A stretch of 64,000 nt of DNA, taken from positions 372,001 to 436,000 of the forward strand of contig MU385745.1 of assembly GCA_022497155.1 (NCBI GenBank). The letters run 5' to 3'. Position numbers and translations under genes: made by a program. The DNA is from Whalleya microplaca. Taxonomy: Eukaryota > Ascomycota > Sordariomycetes > Xylariales > Xylariaceae. Of the stretch, positions 23,375 through 35,099 are shown in pieces (the first letter of the stretch is position 1; every line of letters starts with the position of its first letter). The notes below the pieces were generated by a model. The model ran no database searches. It saw only the letters and a program-made list of their open reading frames with translations, and had not been told where the DNA came from.

Positions 23375-25042
23375 ATGTTCCCAACTACACCAACTTTGGT
23401 GTACTTATTGCTCTGCTGGTTGCAGCTAGCTACCTCAGTACCGTTTTCCCACACATCCAGATCACTCCTGGATATCTCCATCAGTGATCTCGGGGCATTG
23501 CTTGGTAACGGGACCATCACCAGCTATGGCCTCGTCGATTTATACATGCGCAGGACCAAAGAAGTGAATGACGATCTCAATGCGGTCATCGAGCTCAATC
23601 CGCACGCGCTCAACACGGCAAGACAATTAGATGAAGAGCGGGCTAAAGGGTCTATTAGAGGCCCATTACACGGTATCCCGATACTGGTGAAAGACAACTA
23701 CGCCACCGATGACATGCCCACCGGTGCCGGGAGTGTCTGCCTTGCCAGATCACGGCCGAGACGGGACGCCCATGTAGTCAGCCGGCTGCGGAAAGCCGGC
23801 GCGATTATCCTCGGCAAGGCCAATTTGAGCGAGTTCTCCGGGATGCGCGGGTCGAACGTCACCGAAGGCTGGAGCGCCCGCGGTGGGCAGACGTCCGGCG
23901 CCTACGTCAAACACCAGTCGGCCTGTGGGAGCTCGAGCGGGAGTGGAGTAGCGGCTTCATTGGGCCTGGCCGCTGGAACTCTGGGGACGGAGACGTCGGG
24001 GAGCATATCGTGCCCCGCCATGTTCAACAATGTCGTCGGCATCAAACCGACTGTGGGCCTGACCTCCCGTGATGGAGTCGTGCCCTTAACGCCGCGCCAG
24101 GACACGACGGGGCCGATTGCGCAGAGTGTGGCGGATGCGGCGGCGATCCTTGATATCATCGCCGGTAAGGACGTTAACGATAACTACACGTCGGCTCAGC
24201 CTTGGGACGCGCCCCCAAGCTATACATCTGCTCTCAATGCGTCAGCTTTGGTAGGTAAGCGGCTGGGTGTAATCTGGCTCGATGATGATATTCTCAATAT
24301 TACTGGTGGTGCCAACCGCGAACAAACCAAGGTTGTTTTCGATAAAGCACTGCTTGATCTGGAGGCTGCTGGAGCAGAGCTCGTCAATGTTACTCTGGGA
24401 ACTCGGGGCGTATCCCTACAAGAAGCGGCACAATGGGTTCGCGGCAACATGAGTGAATATGCATTTCCCGACTTCAAGGAGGGCATGTCAACTTACATAG
24501 GGGATCTTCTTCCTGGCCCAGATGGCATCGCCAATATTTCAGAGCTGTACGAATGCTTAAAAAGTGATCCACTGGAACAAGCTTCTACGTTCAGTCTGGA
24601 GAACTGGGAACTTGCGCTGCAAGTCAATATAACCGCCGGCAGCGCAAAAGCATGGGAGGCTTACGTAGCTGCCTCGGGCATATCGAGGAACCTAATCGTC
24701 GATCCGATCGTGGAGCACAAGCTAGACGCTATCGTCATGCCCCCAGAGCTCTCCTGGACGGCGACGGCATCTCCCGGATTGCCAATAGTCACCGTGCCAA
24801 TCGGCGCGCTGGGAGACGATGCAGAGACGGTATGGGGCGATAGCGGGACACTTATCCGAAGCGCGCCGGGCCTGCCGCTCGGACTGAGCTTCACGGCAGA
24901 CAGGTGGACTGAGAAAGAGCTTATTGGTTATGCTTATGCTTACGAGCAGGTTTCGAGGAAGCGACGGACGTTGAAGCCTCAGATAAAGCCTAGCTCAGAC
25001 CTAGATTCAATCCTCAAGTACAACATGCTTGAGTTGTTATAG
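23375..25042 (+). CDS. secreted amidase-signature family hydrolase
   Basis: Predicted 555 aa, single exon. An N-terminal signal peptide (about 1-21, hydrophobic LVYLLLCWLQLATS) suggests secretion. The Ser-cisSer-Lys triad of the amidase signature family is complete: Lys106 in GIPILVKDNYA, the cis-Ser in GSSSGSG (about Ser187) and the nucleophile about Ser210 in GTETSGSISCPA. The C-terminal half is of the fungal glutamyl-tRNA amidotransferase-A-like type, but the signal peptide and several N-glycosylation sequons argue against an organellar GatA. It probably hydrolyses an amide bond outside the cell; the substrate is unknown. The tRNA upstream and the small secreted protein downstream are independent units. 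Codons are more GC-rich than the surroundings. Confidence 0.9.
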   Translation: MFPTTPTLVYLLLCWLQLATSVPFSHTSRSLLDISISDLGALLGNGTITSYGLVDLYMRRTKEVNDDLNAVIELNPHALNTARQLDEERAKGSIRGPLHGIPILVKDNYATDDMPTGAGSVCLARSRPRRDAHVVSRLRKAGAIILGKANLSEFSGMRGSNVTEGWSARGGQTSGAYVKHQSACGSSSGSGVAASLGLAAGTLGTETSGSISCPAMFNNVVGIKPTVGLTSRDGVVPLTPRQDTTGPIAQSVADAAAILDIIAGKDVNDNYTSAQPWDAPPSYTSALNASALVGKRLGVIWLDDDILNITGGANREQTKVVFDKALLDLEAAGAELVNVTLGTRGVSLQEAAQWVRGNMSEYAFPDFKEGMSTYIGDLLPGPDGIANISELYECLKSDPLEQASTFSLENWELALQVNITAGSAKAWEAYVAASGISRNLIVDPIVEHKLDAIVMPPELSWTATASPGLPIVTVPIGALGDDAETVWGDSGTLIRSAPGLPLGLSFTADRWTEKELIGYAYAYEQVSRKRRTLKPQIKPSSDLDSILKYNMLELL

Positions 25043-25512
25043 TCTATATTATAACTATATCATTATACTGGAGCATATTTGAATCATCCAACGGGTGGAT
25101 TTCTTCCACCAGTTGCCAGTACTAGCTACGTTATATTGCTGTTCTGCTTGAAGTTTTATCAGCTTTAGAAAGCAGTCCCCTGACCACGACCTGGTGCAGG
25201 AGGAGCATCAACTTTTTTCGGATGGCACCTCCTGTACGATTCTAATCAGACTCAGTTCACGATTGAAAGGTGACGATGCGCCCATAATTTGAATATAAAT
25301 TAATTTTTAGAAGAAATTTAAAGGAGTGTAAGTATAAATGTCCCAAATCCCGAATCCCATGCCATCGCCGCCCATGAATGCTAAGATCGCCATGCTAATG
25401 CTAATTAGACCATACTTTATCATGTTGCGTTTTGTCCGTCTCGTCATGAACATTCCTGTGAGAGGTCCTGGCTGAGCAAAAATCCATTGAGAGGCCGCCT
25501 GAGTGAGCGACC
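25043..25512. other. intergenic, convergent 3' regions
   Basis: About 470 bp between the convergent ends of the amidase and the small secreted protein gene. No feature recognised. Confidence 0.5.
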
Positions 25513-25968
25513 TTAAGCAGAGCCACCTCCGCAAGACATTTGCCAGGAACCCCACTTGGCGTCCGTAGTCAGGGGGTTGTTGCAAACATCCTTAGAGATG
25601 GATCGCCTGCCAGCGCTGCAGTTTGTGTCGGTGTAGATGTAGACTTCTTCCAGTTAGTCGATCCATTTCACAGCAGAAGACCACGCAGTTGGTTGAACAT
25701 AGTACTTACAGTCGCAGCCGTTGGCGGTGGGGTACAGTTGCTCCAGGTTCACGGACAAGATGCCGGTGTCGGGGGTGTTGACGAAGGTCTTGCAGGCGTT
25801 CGTGTCTGACTGGTCGACAGTGTAGAAGCCGTAGTTCAGATCGTGGCAGCCAGTCGCGCCGAAGACGCGGAACTGGGCGAGGCGAGGGCCATCGCGCTGC
25901 TGGACGACGCCGGCGTTGGCTCCGAGGACCAGGGCGGCGGTGGCGGCGAGGTAGGTGGTGAACTGCAT
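25513..25968 (-). CDS. small secreted cysteine-rich protein (effector-like), 129 aa
   Basis: Two exons on the minus strand, 25710-25968 and 25513-25643. The 66-bp intron has donor GTAAGT, a CTAAC branch site and acceptor GAAG. Reading through the intron instead gives a premature stop and loses two cysteines, so the spliced model is preferred. Residues 1-19 are a clear signal peptide (QFTTYLAATAALVLGANA). The mature part has six cysteines (about 41, 59, 85, 95, 107, 124), enough for three disulfides, and ends GSWQMSCGGGSA. No catalytic motif is visible. Small secreted cysteine-rich proteins in repeat-rich regions of fungi are often host- or competitor-directed, but this one could equally be a housekeeping secreted protein. 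It is convergent with the amidase. Confidence 0.8.
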
Positions 25969-27407
25969 TTTGTTTGGTGAAAAGGGGGGGTCGGTAGTTA
26001 ACTTTAAGAAGGAGTTGATGAGTTATTGGTTTGAGATGATGAAGACAGGTGATGATGATGAGATGATCGATACTGATTGTGTGATTTGAGTCTCGAAATT
26101 CGAAGCGGTCGTTCCCCTTTTAATACCTGAGCTCGTTCAACTCATCCGGCATCATCGATGCTTCGTGAACAGTGCATGTTAAGCACATTCCAATCTTCAC
26201 AATGCTGTTTGCCAATCTGTTGGTTTGCTGTTGTCGTGGACACGATGTGTAGACCGTTCGATTATGCAGAGCACCGGCGATCACTTGTTCAGCCACATTG
26301 CTGTGCTGCTGACTCGCTAGCTGAGCGCGAAGCGCCCAATGACGAAGACTCGGGAACTCTAGAGGTCTATCCGAATCCTAAGAATGGAAAATCGGGTCTT
26401 CGTATACTACCTCACCTCAGCACTAAGGGCTGTGCCAGAAGTGTCTTATATGTACATGTAGGACATGTATAACACGTAGCGGCGACTACCCCAGAGTAAG
26501 GATTTCTCCGATTGGGTGTTTGGCTTCGAAAATCGGCAATTATCGATTGCTGCTTCAAGGTTTTCCCATATGATGCGTACGGTATTCTGAATGGATGAAT
26601 TACAACCCCGGATCTCCATCAGCATCCAATTTCTTATTCACATATCCTGACGCCAGCAATTTACAGCGCCATGATATCCACTATGCCTCGAAAGCTATTC
26701 AGTTTGCCTTACATGGGCAGCAATTAATTATGTCCAACCGCGAGTATCAACATGTCTCTAAATCTCTGGCCATCCCTAGATGAGATCCGCTTGAAGCTCC
26801 TGGGCTGTGGTTATTCGTTGACCGGTGGCGCCGGTTTTTCTCGTATCGACTTAAAAGTTCCGCTGATGCCTTGACGATTGTTTTCGATCGTTGATGACTG
26901 ATCATATTCTTATAAATAGAGAGAACCCGTCGGTATGGGCGAAAGCTACACAGCAGAATGCGTATCACCTTATCGGAAGGTTAAACGAGGTGGCCTTCCG
27001 AAACTAACAAGGTTGATGCCCCAAATCAACCGCGATTCCGTAGCACAGAGTCCTCGTATGATAAGTCACGATGGTCAAGGCTTGGAACGCCACTTACATG
27101 AATATATGCCCCCAACAAAAAAGGTACGTCCGGTGAAATCGTATGTTCTCTCTCTGTCGTGAAATATGACGTGCATGCATCACTCACGTACTACTTCAAA
27201 AAGCAGCACAATACATAATAGCAGAGACATCTTGGAGTAACAATACCTCATCCAGTGCTGATAAGCTGAATTATACGTGACGATATAAAGCCACATTAAG
27301 ATTACTGCTCTAAAAAGCCACGACCTGCATTATACAAACTTGGTTGAAGACGACTAAGTAGCAATCAATTAGATAAATCAAGCAACCCTACCATTTGTAG
27401 AGATTTA
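25969..27407. other. intergenic, no supported gene
   Basis: The first 200 bp is presumed promoter of the secreted protein. The rest contains only short frames without recognisable protein. The composition is moderate and not heavily RIP-mutated. Confidence 0.5.
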
Positions 27408-27640
27408 TGGATCGGCGACTTTTACCACACAAACAGTACTACAGAGTCTATATGGATACCGTCATTATCTTCATGAACTCTCCAGATGATCATCTTGTTC
27501 GTCTTGACGCACTCCTCAAGCTATCCCAGGATATCAGAATGGTCATTTCTCTACCGAAGTCGTTTATGGAATATGATATAGTCTAGTCACTACGACTTCT
27601 AGTGAACGAATTTGGAATAGCTGCCTGCAGATAATCATCG
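27408..27640 (+). mobile_element. short Gypsy-type reverse transcriptase fragment
   Basis: A 59-codon frame from ATG 27408 reads MDTVIIFMNSPDDHLVRLD then ALLKLSQDIRMVISLPKSF, which follows the Ty3/Gypsy RT catalytic-strand region (consensus YLDDIVIFS...HLxHLxxLFxxF...ISPxKSFxG). A stop follows, then a weaker LLVNEFGI match to the next RT strand. The catalytic Asp-Asp is altered (YMDT). It is mutated much less than the 1-12 kb block, so it is a separate, independently decayed copy. Confidence 0.6.
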
Positions 27641-30278
27641 GCATACGTCGAGTATATCGAAACGTGCGTATAGAACTAGCATGAAACTACCTACGTAGTC
27701 TCCAGTCTAGGTAGACCTAATATACAACTACAAGAGACTAGAAACACTTATATATCTACATGTCAACAGTTCACTGGGGATTTATTGAATAGATATACTT
27801 TCATGGGAATGGCACGCACCCTATCGTTATACCTGTGAAGCTGCCCCTTTGATTGGTATTGCTTACTGATGAGCTCCAGTCGCCACTGGTCATCTAATGC
27901 CCGAACCCACCTCCGATATATCCTCCAAATTCACACCGGAGCCGTTGTCTTGGGGATCATGGTAGTCCTTCAGTGTGAGTGAGTCCCTTACGAACTCGAA
28001 GCTCGCACTATTCCCTTGACCTACTATTTCGATGATAGGGTCTTGTCTATGAGATGGTGATGTGTTATGTCTCTTGGGGGACTGATCGTTGCCACCTCGC
28101 AATCATCCTCTTCGAGATTCGAGGCGGCAATCGCACAACCATTAGTATAACCAGCCTAGCTCTAGGCAAAGTCGGGGGCAGGATAGTGAAGTCCAATACG
28201 ACGAGTCCGCCAAAACTCCACTGTCATATTCTAAGCACAGGCACATAAGGAAGTCAACGGGTACTTCAGCCACGTACGGTAGTATATTCATGTCTCCTTT
28301 ATCTATGAAGTATAACTGACGAACCTTCCATCTACCACAATTACAGAAAAGCTATCACAACCACCGTGAAGCCCTCGCAAAGTCTGCTTCCCCGTACGAC
28401 CCTAACGCCTGCCGAGGAGGAACCCCGATGTAATCCTCCTGGTCAAGCCTTCCTGAGCCCGCCGAGTGTAGAAGGACTGAACATGATGTAACAGTATCAA
28501 TATCGTCAAAACGTGGAGATCCTCTCCGGGCGGGAGCCGCAGCTCGATGTCGCGCGAGGGTAGGGCGGCAACACGACGTTCCTCATCCTAAGAAACAATT
28601 AGTACTCGCACGATATAGCAACAATATAGCACTCGCACGACACATCAACAATATAAGGATATACGTACGTTTATGCAGAGCATCTGCATAAAAGCCCGAT
28701 TGCCGGCCGTACCGGTAGGCAGTAAAGCCCATTCAACACTGATCAATATCGTCGATTCCCAAATATAAGCAGCACCATCAGCTAGCTCACGGACGGACGC
28801 AGCGCTAAGCAGGGAATACTAGGTAAAGGCTCTCTTTTCGCCCTCGCCCTTACTAACTACAACTTGTTGCGGATTTCTGGGTGAGCATCACATTCATGTA
28901 CGATGCCCAGCGAGTGACAGGGACATGATCCCAGTTCACTTCGTCCCCGCGAACCACCGGTAGTCGTACCGTCAACCCGGCTGGTTAACGGCAATCGTCC
29001 TGTCGACGGATTGAAAGGGGCAATGTCAGCGGCTTGGAGCTGCTATGTATTGCAGGATCTTAATACCATTTCACTGGGATCCTTCATAGACATCGAGCCA
29101 TCTTCAGCGTACGCCGGGAAACTGTGGTCCTCCCGCCAGCCGCGATGTGGTGGAATCCCCACGGACGCAGGCTATATGATCCTCTCGCCGCGGGAGCCCC
29201 ATGATACTCGCGAAGGGTTACATTGTGGCCATGATAGTCTCGTTGTAGAAGGCGCGATACGGGAGCAGACGTTAAGAAGGCTCGTCGCAGGGCGTAGTGA
29301 AGAGGCAAGTAAGGTAGTGGTGATGTGCGTTCATAATCGACTCCAGAGAGAACAGGCTCCTCATCCTAATGGCGACTACCCTCCTGGGACGGACCCGACC
29401 AGCCATGTATCGCTAGTGCAGCCCTAGCCGCTGCGGGCGCCCAATGGCGCCGCGACAATGGATGGTACTTCGGCGCTCCGTGCTCGAGACGCGCCGCACC
29501 CCGTATACCTCTTACAGCAGCCACGCCAGCAGCGCATTGATTTTCGGGGGGACGAACTCACGCGGCGTTGCGCGTGCTCCGTATCTCAGTGTACCCTTAG
29601 ACAAGTATGAACAAGGGGCACGCACCGTTAGTCATGCTATTATAGAATCAATGCGGTCGCTCAGGTAGCTTCGAGGCCCATGACAGTCGACAGCTGCGCG
29701 TCCTTCCGGCTACAGAGCTCCATGAAGCCGGCGCTGTCCTCGGCCCTAATGGTGTTCTCGACGAGTCGTCCCCGGATCCTCTGCTTCTGTGGAAGAGGCG
29801 GGCGTATGGCGGTCGCTCTTCTTCGCCCCGTATGCCTTCATGACGTCGCCGTGTCCAGGCGAAGGATTGCCCGCGTACACTACGTTGGTTTTTGGTATCG
29901 TGAACCTTGTCTCTCTTCGTTCTTGCGTGACGCGGCAGTATCATGCCTCCGTTAACTTGCCAGGTGGGGTGGGTAGAGTTGGTGAACGCCCGCTTCTTCA
30001 TGGTCAATGGCCCCTTGTCAAACCCCTACCTATCATCGCCTGTTGTTGCCAAGTAGGTTATGGCGGCCGCTTGAGCTCCACCAGCACTTTGTGTACTTCT
30101 CGATCAAGCCATCCAGATCCGGGACCGCTATTCCGTTGGTCATGATCTAGGGTTGTATCTCGATCATCTCGGAACACATCACACGAAGCGCTGAGGAACG
30201 AGACTGCGGGAGCAGCTCGAAGTCGATCGAGAGAGATGGAGGCGGCATCTGCGAATCTCCCGGGGAGTGATCTGGTGC

Positions 30279-30375
30279 GTGAAGGAGGGGAGACACCAGG
30301 TAAAGGAGGGGAGATACCAGGTAAAGGAGGGGAGATACCAGGTGAAGGAGGGGAGACACCAGGTGAAGGAGGGGA
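30279..30375. repeat. 21-bp minisatellite, about 4.7 copies
   Basis: Tandem units of GGTRAAGGAGGGGAGAYACCA at 30279, 30299, 30320 and 30341, with a partial fifth copy from 30362. Copies differ only at two R/Y positions. The array is in frame for a Ser/Pro/Leu repeat on the minus strand, but no gene model is supported. Confidence 0.9.
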
Positions 30376-31325
30376 TAAATGAGGCGGGACGAGAGCAGAA
30401 GGCCCAGGTCGCCTCATAAGTGTGTCATGACGAAGTTTTTCACGACACCACGATACGATGCGGAGCAGAGAGAGGTAGTTAACACGCTTGATCAGCGTAA
30501 AATACCCGTGTCGAGCGTATGTTGGTCAGGCTTGGGACCACGACAGAGCGCCACCTCTTCCCTTGAGTCAACAATTCGGGCATGCTGAGATGGAAAGTCC
30601 AATTTAAGCGCGCCTCGTCCGCCATGTACTTCCCGAAGGGTGGTGAGAGAGCACGCAATCACATTGGCGGAGAACTGGACGAACAAAGACACGAACACAC
30701 AGCCTCGCCACGAACACTCTTCGACAACGACCAAGGGTATCGAGGCATTGTGTAGCTGTTCCTAATATGTCGGTCCTCTGTGGTCCATCTTCCCTTTCTA
30801 GACAGCCCCTTAACGACGCAACCAATAGAGAAAATGCAGACCTCGGTGTACTTAGGGAGCTTGTAAGGGCGAAACTCTAGAGCAGAGATAAAACCAGTTG
30901 GTAGCATACCACGAAGGCGCCCGCGATCAAGACCATGCTAATTCGAGCAAGGATCTTGGTATCTTGGGGGAGAGACCTTGCAGAGTACAGGAAGATTATA
31001 TGCAGAGGTTGCCAAGCGGGCGATTAGATGGTCCGATCCACGGGTCAGGCGGGGAGGCTTCAAGCGGACACCAGAAGACTTCCCATGCGGACCTGATACA
31101 GGTGCCAAATATGATGGGACTCGCGCCGTGTTCGCATCTGACTAACGCAATCCCACACGGAAGCGATTGGTCTCCCGTATCAAATGTACCCAACCGCGTC
31201 AAGAAGCTCTCAATCCGCATTGGTACGCCGTCCCAGACCAGCCTGAACATATCCCAGGCCATCCAGCCGAGAAAGCTGCCGAGGACTGCGCAGAAAGAAA
31301 CCCCCGCCGCCCAGCCTCAGCATCC

Positions 31326-31846
31326 AATTCCAACCGAAGACCACCGAGACGATGAGGCCTGAGAGCCACACCGTGCGCAGGCAGCGCCCCGTGATTTGCT
31401 ACCCAGTCTCGGCTCCCTATTCCAACCGGTGCCTCCCAGCTGAAGGCCACCGAGACAATAATACCAGAAAGAGTTCCCGTGCGCAGGAGCACTACGTGAT
31501 TTGCTGTCGGACACGCCCGCAAGCTCCTGCTCATCTCGGTCGAAGCGGCTACGAGACAACACACACAGCCCACGCAGGTGTAGTAACATGCTCATTGCAC
31601 GCCCGCGTATCTTCTCGCTCTGCTTCCGTGCACGCCGCTGGGCCACACTTGGGGCTGGTGTTTGCCCGCCCTCCCGTCTCCGGTGTTGCAAAGGAGATTC
31701 TTCTGCCCCAGAGCCGAGCCACTTCGACCCGGGCTCGCCGAGGGCGCTATGGCGGGGACGGACACACGCGCTACGGGGTGGGGGCATTCGACGATGCCAG
31801 ACGCCGGAGAGCCACACCGCGCGCAGGCAGCGCTCCGCGATATGCC
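31326..31846. repeat. diverged roughly 75-95-bp direct repeats, three copies
   Basis: Copy A (31326-31400) and copy B (31419-31505) share ATTCCAACC at the start, CCACCGAGACRAT in the middle, CGTGCGCAGG, and GTGATTTGCT at the end. A partial copy C (31807-31846) repeats the GAGAGCCACACCG-CGCAGGCAGCGC-CCG portion. The function is unknown; on the minus strand each encodes a CARCG-like cysteine pair. Confidence 0.6.
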
Positions 31847-33392
31847 GCCCGTCAGCCCGCACCTGTTGATCTGTGAAGCGGCCATAGAGCATCTCTTACA
31901 TAAATCGCCGACTTGCACGAGGCGCTGCTCGCCCTCCTATTTTGCGGTGCAGGCTGCTGGGAAATTCTAGATTTCTGGCATCACTCCCATCTTTGGGGAT
32001 GTCTGGACCCTTTCGCCGTTCCAGCTCGGGCTCGGGCTAGCAGGCAGAGTCAACACGAGACCTCGTGCGCCTCGTCGCCCGCCCGTTGGCCCGGGATCTG
32101 AGGTGGCCAGGTCTATTCGCCGCGCGGCTCGCCCCGGCCCCGGCTGGGCTGGGCTGGCTTATTGGGAAAATGGGAAGAAACAGGCACTCCCACCAGCCAT
32201 TTGGCGGAGTTCGCTTGGTCCGTAAGCTGCACCCATTCGGTGTTCGGGTCCATGTGATCGGGGTGTTCGTGATGGAGAAATTATGACGGGGGAGGATGGA
32301 TGTATGAAGTAGAGCAGCTGAGTGGGTGTGGTGAATCTTCCAGTCAGTTGAGACTCGTGAGAGTTTCGGTCCTAAAGTTGGGGATTGACTGGTAGTCGAT
32401 GCGGCACTGGGTTATTCGAACAACTGTGCACTCCAGGAGGTTTTCTGGAGTGAGGGAGTGAGGGTGAGAAGAAGGGAGGATAGACTGTGTTGCAGCTTGT
32501 GAAGCTCTCCAGAGCGTCCAACCACAGACTACAAGTTTCCCATAGCCATTGACGTCGTCAAGAATATGACAGAAAGGGATCTTAAAGAAGAGTAAATACG
32601 TGTTGAACTGTGGGTTCCTTCTTTCTTCCTGTGTTTTGGTGGCTGTTGGGTCTGAATGTAATTATCTGTTGTTGAAATAGAGGAGCAACTTGGAGTTGTT
32701 TGGGAGAGAAATCAGGTTGAAGGGAACTGGGGGGGAGTTCAACTACATATAGATGGCCAGGGTAGGTCGTCCCAGCCACCTTGCTTCGACACTGCTATGC
32801 AAGAGGTCAAAAACAAAGTTCATAGGTAGGTCCTGACCTTAGATATATCCGACGAAGATGGTCATTGTAACCGGATTTTGAGTTTGGGTAAGGGCTGGGT
32901 GAGAAAATGAGTTTCTGTAGTATAGGGTGAACGTAAAAACTCACCTGAACTAAGTTTTGTCATAGCACTTGACAATGTCAGATGCTTATGACAAGGACTT
33001 GACTTCCTCGATCTCTAAAAGTGAACTGCAACTGAAATGATGTTCCTTCTAACAAGAATGAAAAAGAGCAACCCAGAACTTGAAACCAGGACGAGGAAAG
33101 ACTGGAAAGGGGTATGTCACTAAATTCTAAACCTATATACCGAGCTAGACGACTTATCTAACCTCCTTTTTCAACGCCTTGCCCCCCTCTCTGAGATATA
33201 TCCATAACACAGATTGTAGAAAGATTTGCCATGCCAGGCTTTTAGATTTCATGGCTGCCTAGCCTAACCCCCTCGAATATAGTACTCTTCTTTGAAGAGC
33301 ACATGAGATCTTGCAGTGAACGCCATAGTATGAAAATGACCCGCCGAGGACCATAACCACTAATACTGCAATGTGCTTGTCGTGTCGGTCTC

Positions 33393-35099
33393 TCAATCAA
33401 CCTGCTTTTCGCACCCGATGCGCCCGAGCAACTCCTTACGGTCGCTGTGGCCGGGTAAGCTAACCCCGGTAGAAGATGCCGCCCTCTTAACGCCTGACCG
33501 ACGCTCCCATCCTTTCAGATCGATAGACTCAACACCGACTTCTTCCTCGAGTAGCTGGGCCTCCTCGTACTCGAACTCTTCCTCCTCTTCTTCCACCGCG
33601 GCCTCATCGTCGCTTCTGGTGTCGTCAGCACCCGCGCCCTTGATCACGCGGATGGCGACCTGGACGATCATCAAAAACCATAGCACAGTGATGGCCTGGA
33701 GACCGAGCAAGCAGTACAAAAAGCCCCATTGTACCGAGCGGGAAAAGCAGATTAGGCCTTCGGGGTCCGTGAAAGGCTCAAGATAGTGGCTCCACCCATC
33801 AGGAACCGGAAACGGTCCCGTAAGATTCGCGTTAGAGCCCTTGTAGCAACCTGTAGGCATGATCTCGTATGCATCTTTCCAGATACTATAGCAAGTCATG
33901 AGATAAAACACATGCCGGGCGAGGAACCATGAGGCCATAAAGACAACAAACGTAGCATCGCATAACCTAGGGAAGCCCAAATATTTAAGGCACTTGGCAA
34001 GCTATCCAAACAGTAAGTTATAAGTCCAAAAGAAGGCAAAATCTCAAAGTTGGGATACTCAGACTTACTGGTAGGAACAAGTCGACGACATCCATAAGAA
34101 CTAGGATCAGATGGCCGACCCGGGTATGATGGTAGCAGTAAGATGTTGATATAAGCGTGATGGTAATGAAATGATGCGTAAGCATTTGCCAGTGATCTTT
34201 CCGACGTTCCTCAATGTGGATCACGAGGACTTGTTGCAACCAGAACGCCCACTGTGCCAGCAGGTACGGCTTCATCATGCCATCAAGCTCTCTGTTTGGC
34301 CAGTCCGTCCAGAGCTCTCGCAGGTTTAGGAAATAAGGCGATTGGGAGTACATGTACTACTGATAGTCAGCATGATTGGTTGAGAGTGAAAAGCAATGCG
34401 CATCGTGCGCAAGCCGCTTCTAGGTCAAGGGTTTTTCGTACCACACCGACGGACCAGAAAAAGGCATAGTAGACCAGCATCCAGGCCTGCTCCGAGAACC
34501 TAGTTACCTCCTTTCTCTTCGAGATTCCCCAGTACCTCGCCAATGGCGCCAAGATATGCTCCATAAAACCCGCACGCAGTCCCGTGAAAAGAATAACGCA
34601 GAATGAGATGAAGTAATAATCATCCGATCCAATAGCATATGTTCCCAGGGTTGGGTTGTAGTAGGACAGCGTGAAGAACTTGCTAGTGTGAGGGCGCGCT
34701 CTCGGGATGAACATATGGGTGAGGAAGACCAGTGCGATGAGATTGAATGAGAAGCCTGCGAGTTGATGACAATAAGCAGATGCTTAAAATGCATAAGTGT
34801 ATCGGCACCAACTAACCTGTCTGATTATCAAGAAACCAGCGAGCGAAGCTTCTCATCGGCCCATCGTCCTTTCTCTTCACCCTCCGGATCAAGACCTTGT
34901 TTTTACTGGTTTGCATATACAAGGGGCCGTTCATAGAGTTGCGGGATTGCGGCGAGGGTCTCCTCGTAGGGCTCGTAGGACTCGTAGCACTCATAGGACT
35001 CATAGGAGACTTAGGCTTCTCGGCCTGGGGCTCCATGGTGGCGGTCGACTTCGTGATCTGAGGATCTAAGTTGGCGGCATTGGCTGTGGAATCGCTCAT
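33393..35099 (-). CDS. ceramide synthase, Lag1/Lac1 TLC-domain protein
   Basis: Four exons on the minus strand: 34817-35099, 34442-34755, 34069-34356, 33393-34001. All junctions are GT-AG and phase-consistent; predicted 497 aa. The gene makes dihydroceramide from a sphingoid base and acyl-CoA in the ER membrane. A Ser/Pro-rich cytosolic N-terminus (about 1-75) with repeated SPMSPMSATSPTSPT precedes a multi-spanning TLC domain. The Lag1 motif is complete: His260-His261 in MLTHHFITITL and the Asp pair 288/291 in LVLMDVVDLFLP. A typical SPYFLNLRELWTDWP precedes it. The C-terminus is very acidic (EEEEEEFEYEEAQLLEEE), as in fungal and yeast enzymes. The start at 35099 (MSDSTANAANLD) is the first in-frame ATG. 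Confidence 0.95.

Larger units (their letters stand above)
27641..33392. other. decayed accessory region without a supported gene
   Basis: Nearly 6 kb without a credible gene. From about 28.4 to 32.3 kb it becomes GC-richer and CpG-containing, with many overlapping frames on both strands and none dominant. A minus-strand stretch at 27770-28102 reads like protein in two frames (SFEFVRDSLTLKDYHDPQD, then VRALDDQWRLELISKQYQSK after a frame change), perhaps a broken gene. Two repeat arrays are listed separately. Confidence 0.5.

Noticed and set aside
25654..25968. Unspliced 104-residue version of the small secreted protein
   Set aside because: It reads through a GTAAGT...CTAAC...AAG intron; splicing restores a longer frame with the expected even number of cysteines.
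30279..30375. Possible CRISPR-like regular array
   Set aside because: Direct tandem 21-bp units with no spacers, in a eukaryotic genome; it is a minisatellite.
29011..31918. Many overlapping open frames on both strands
   Set aside because: GC-rich sequence keeps several frames open by chance; none has a recognisable domain, coherent splice structure or clear advantage over the others.
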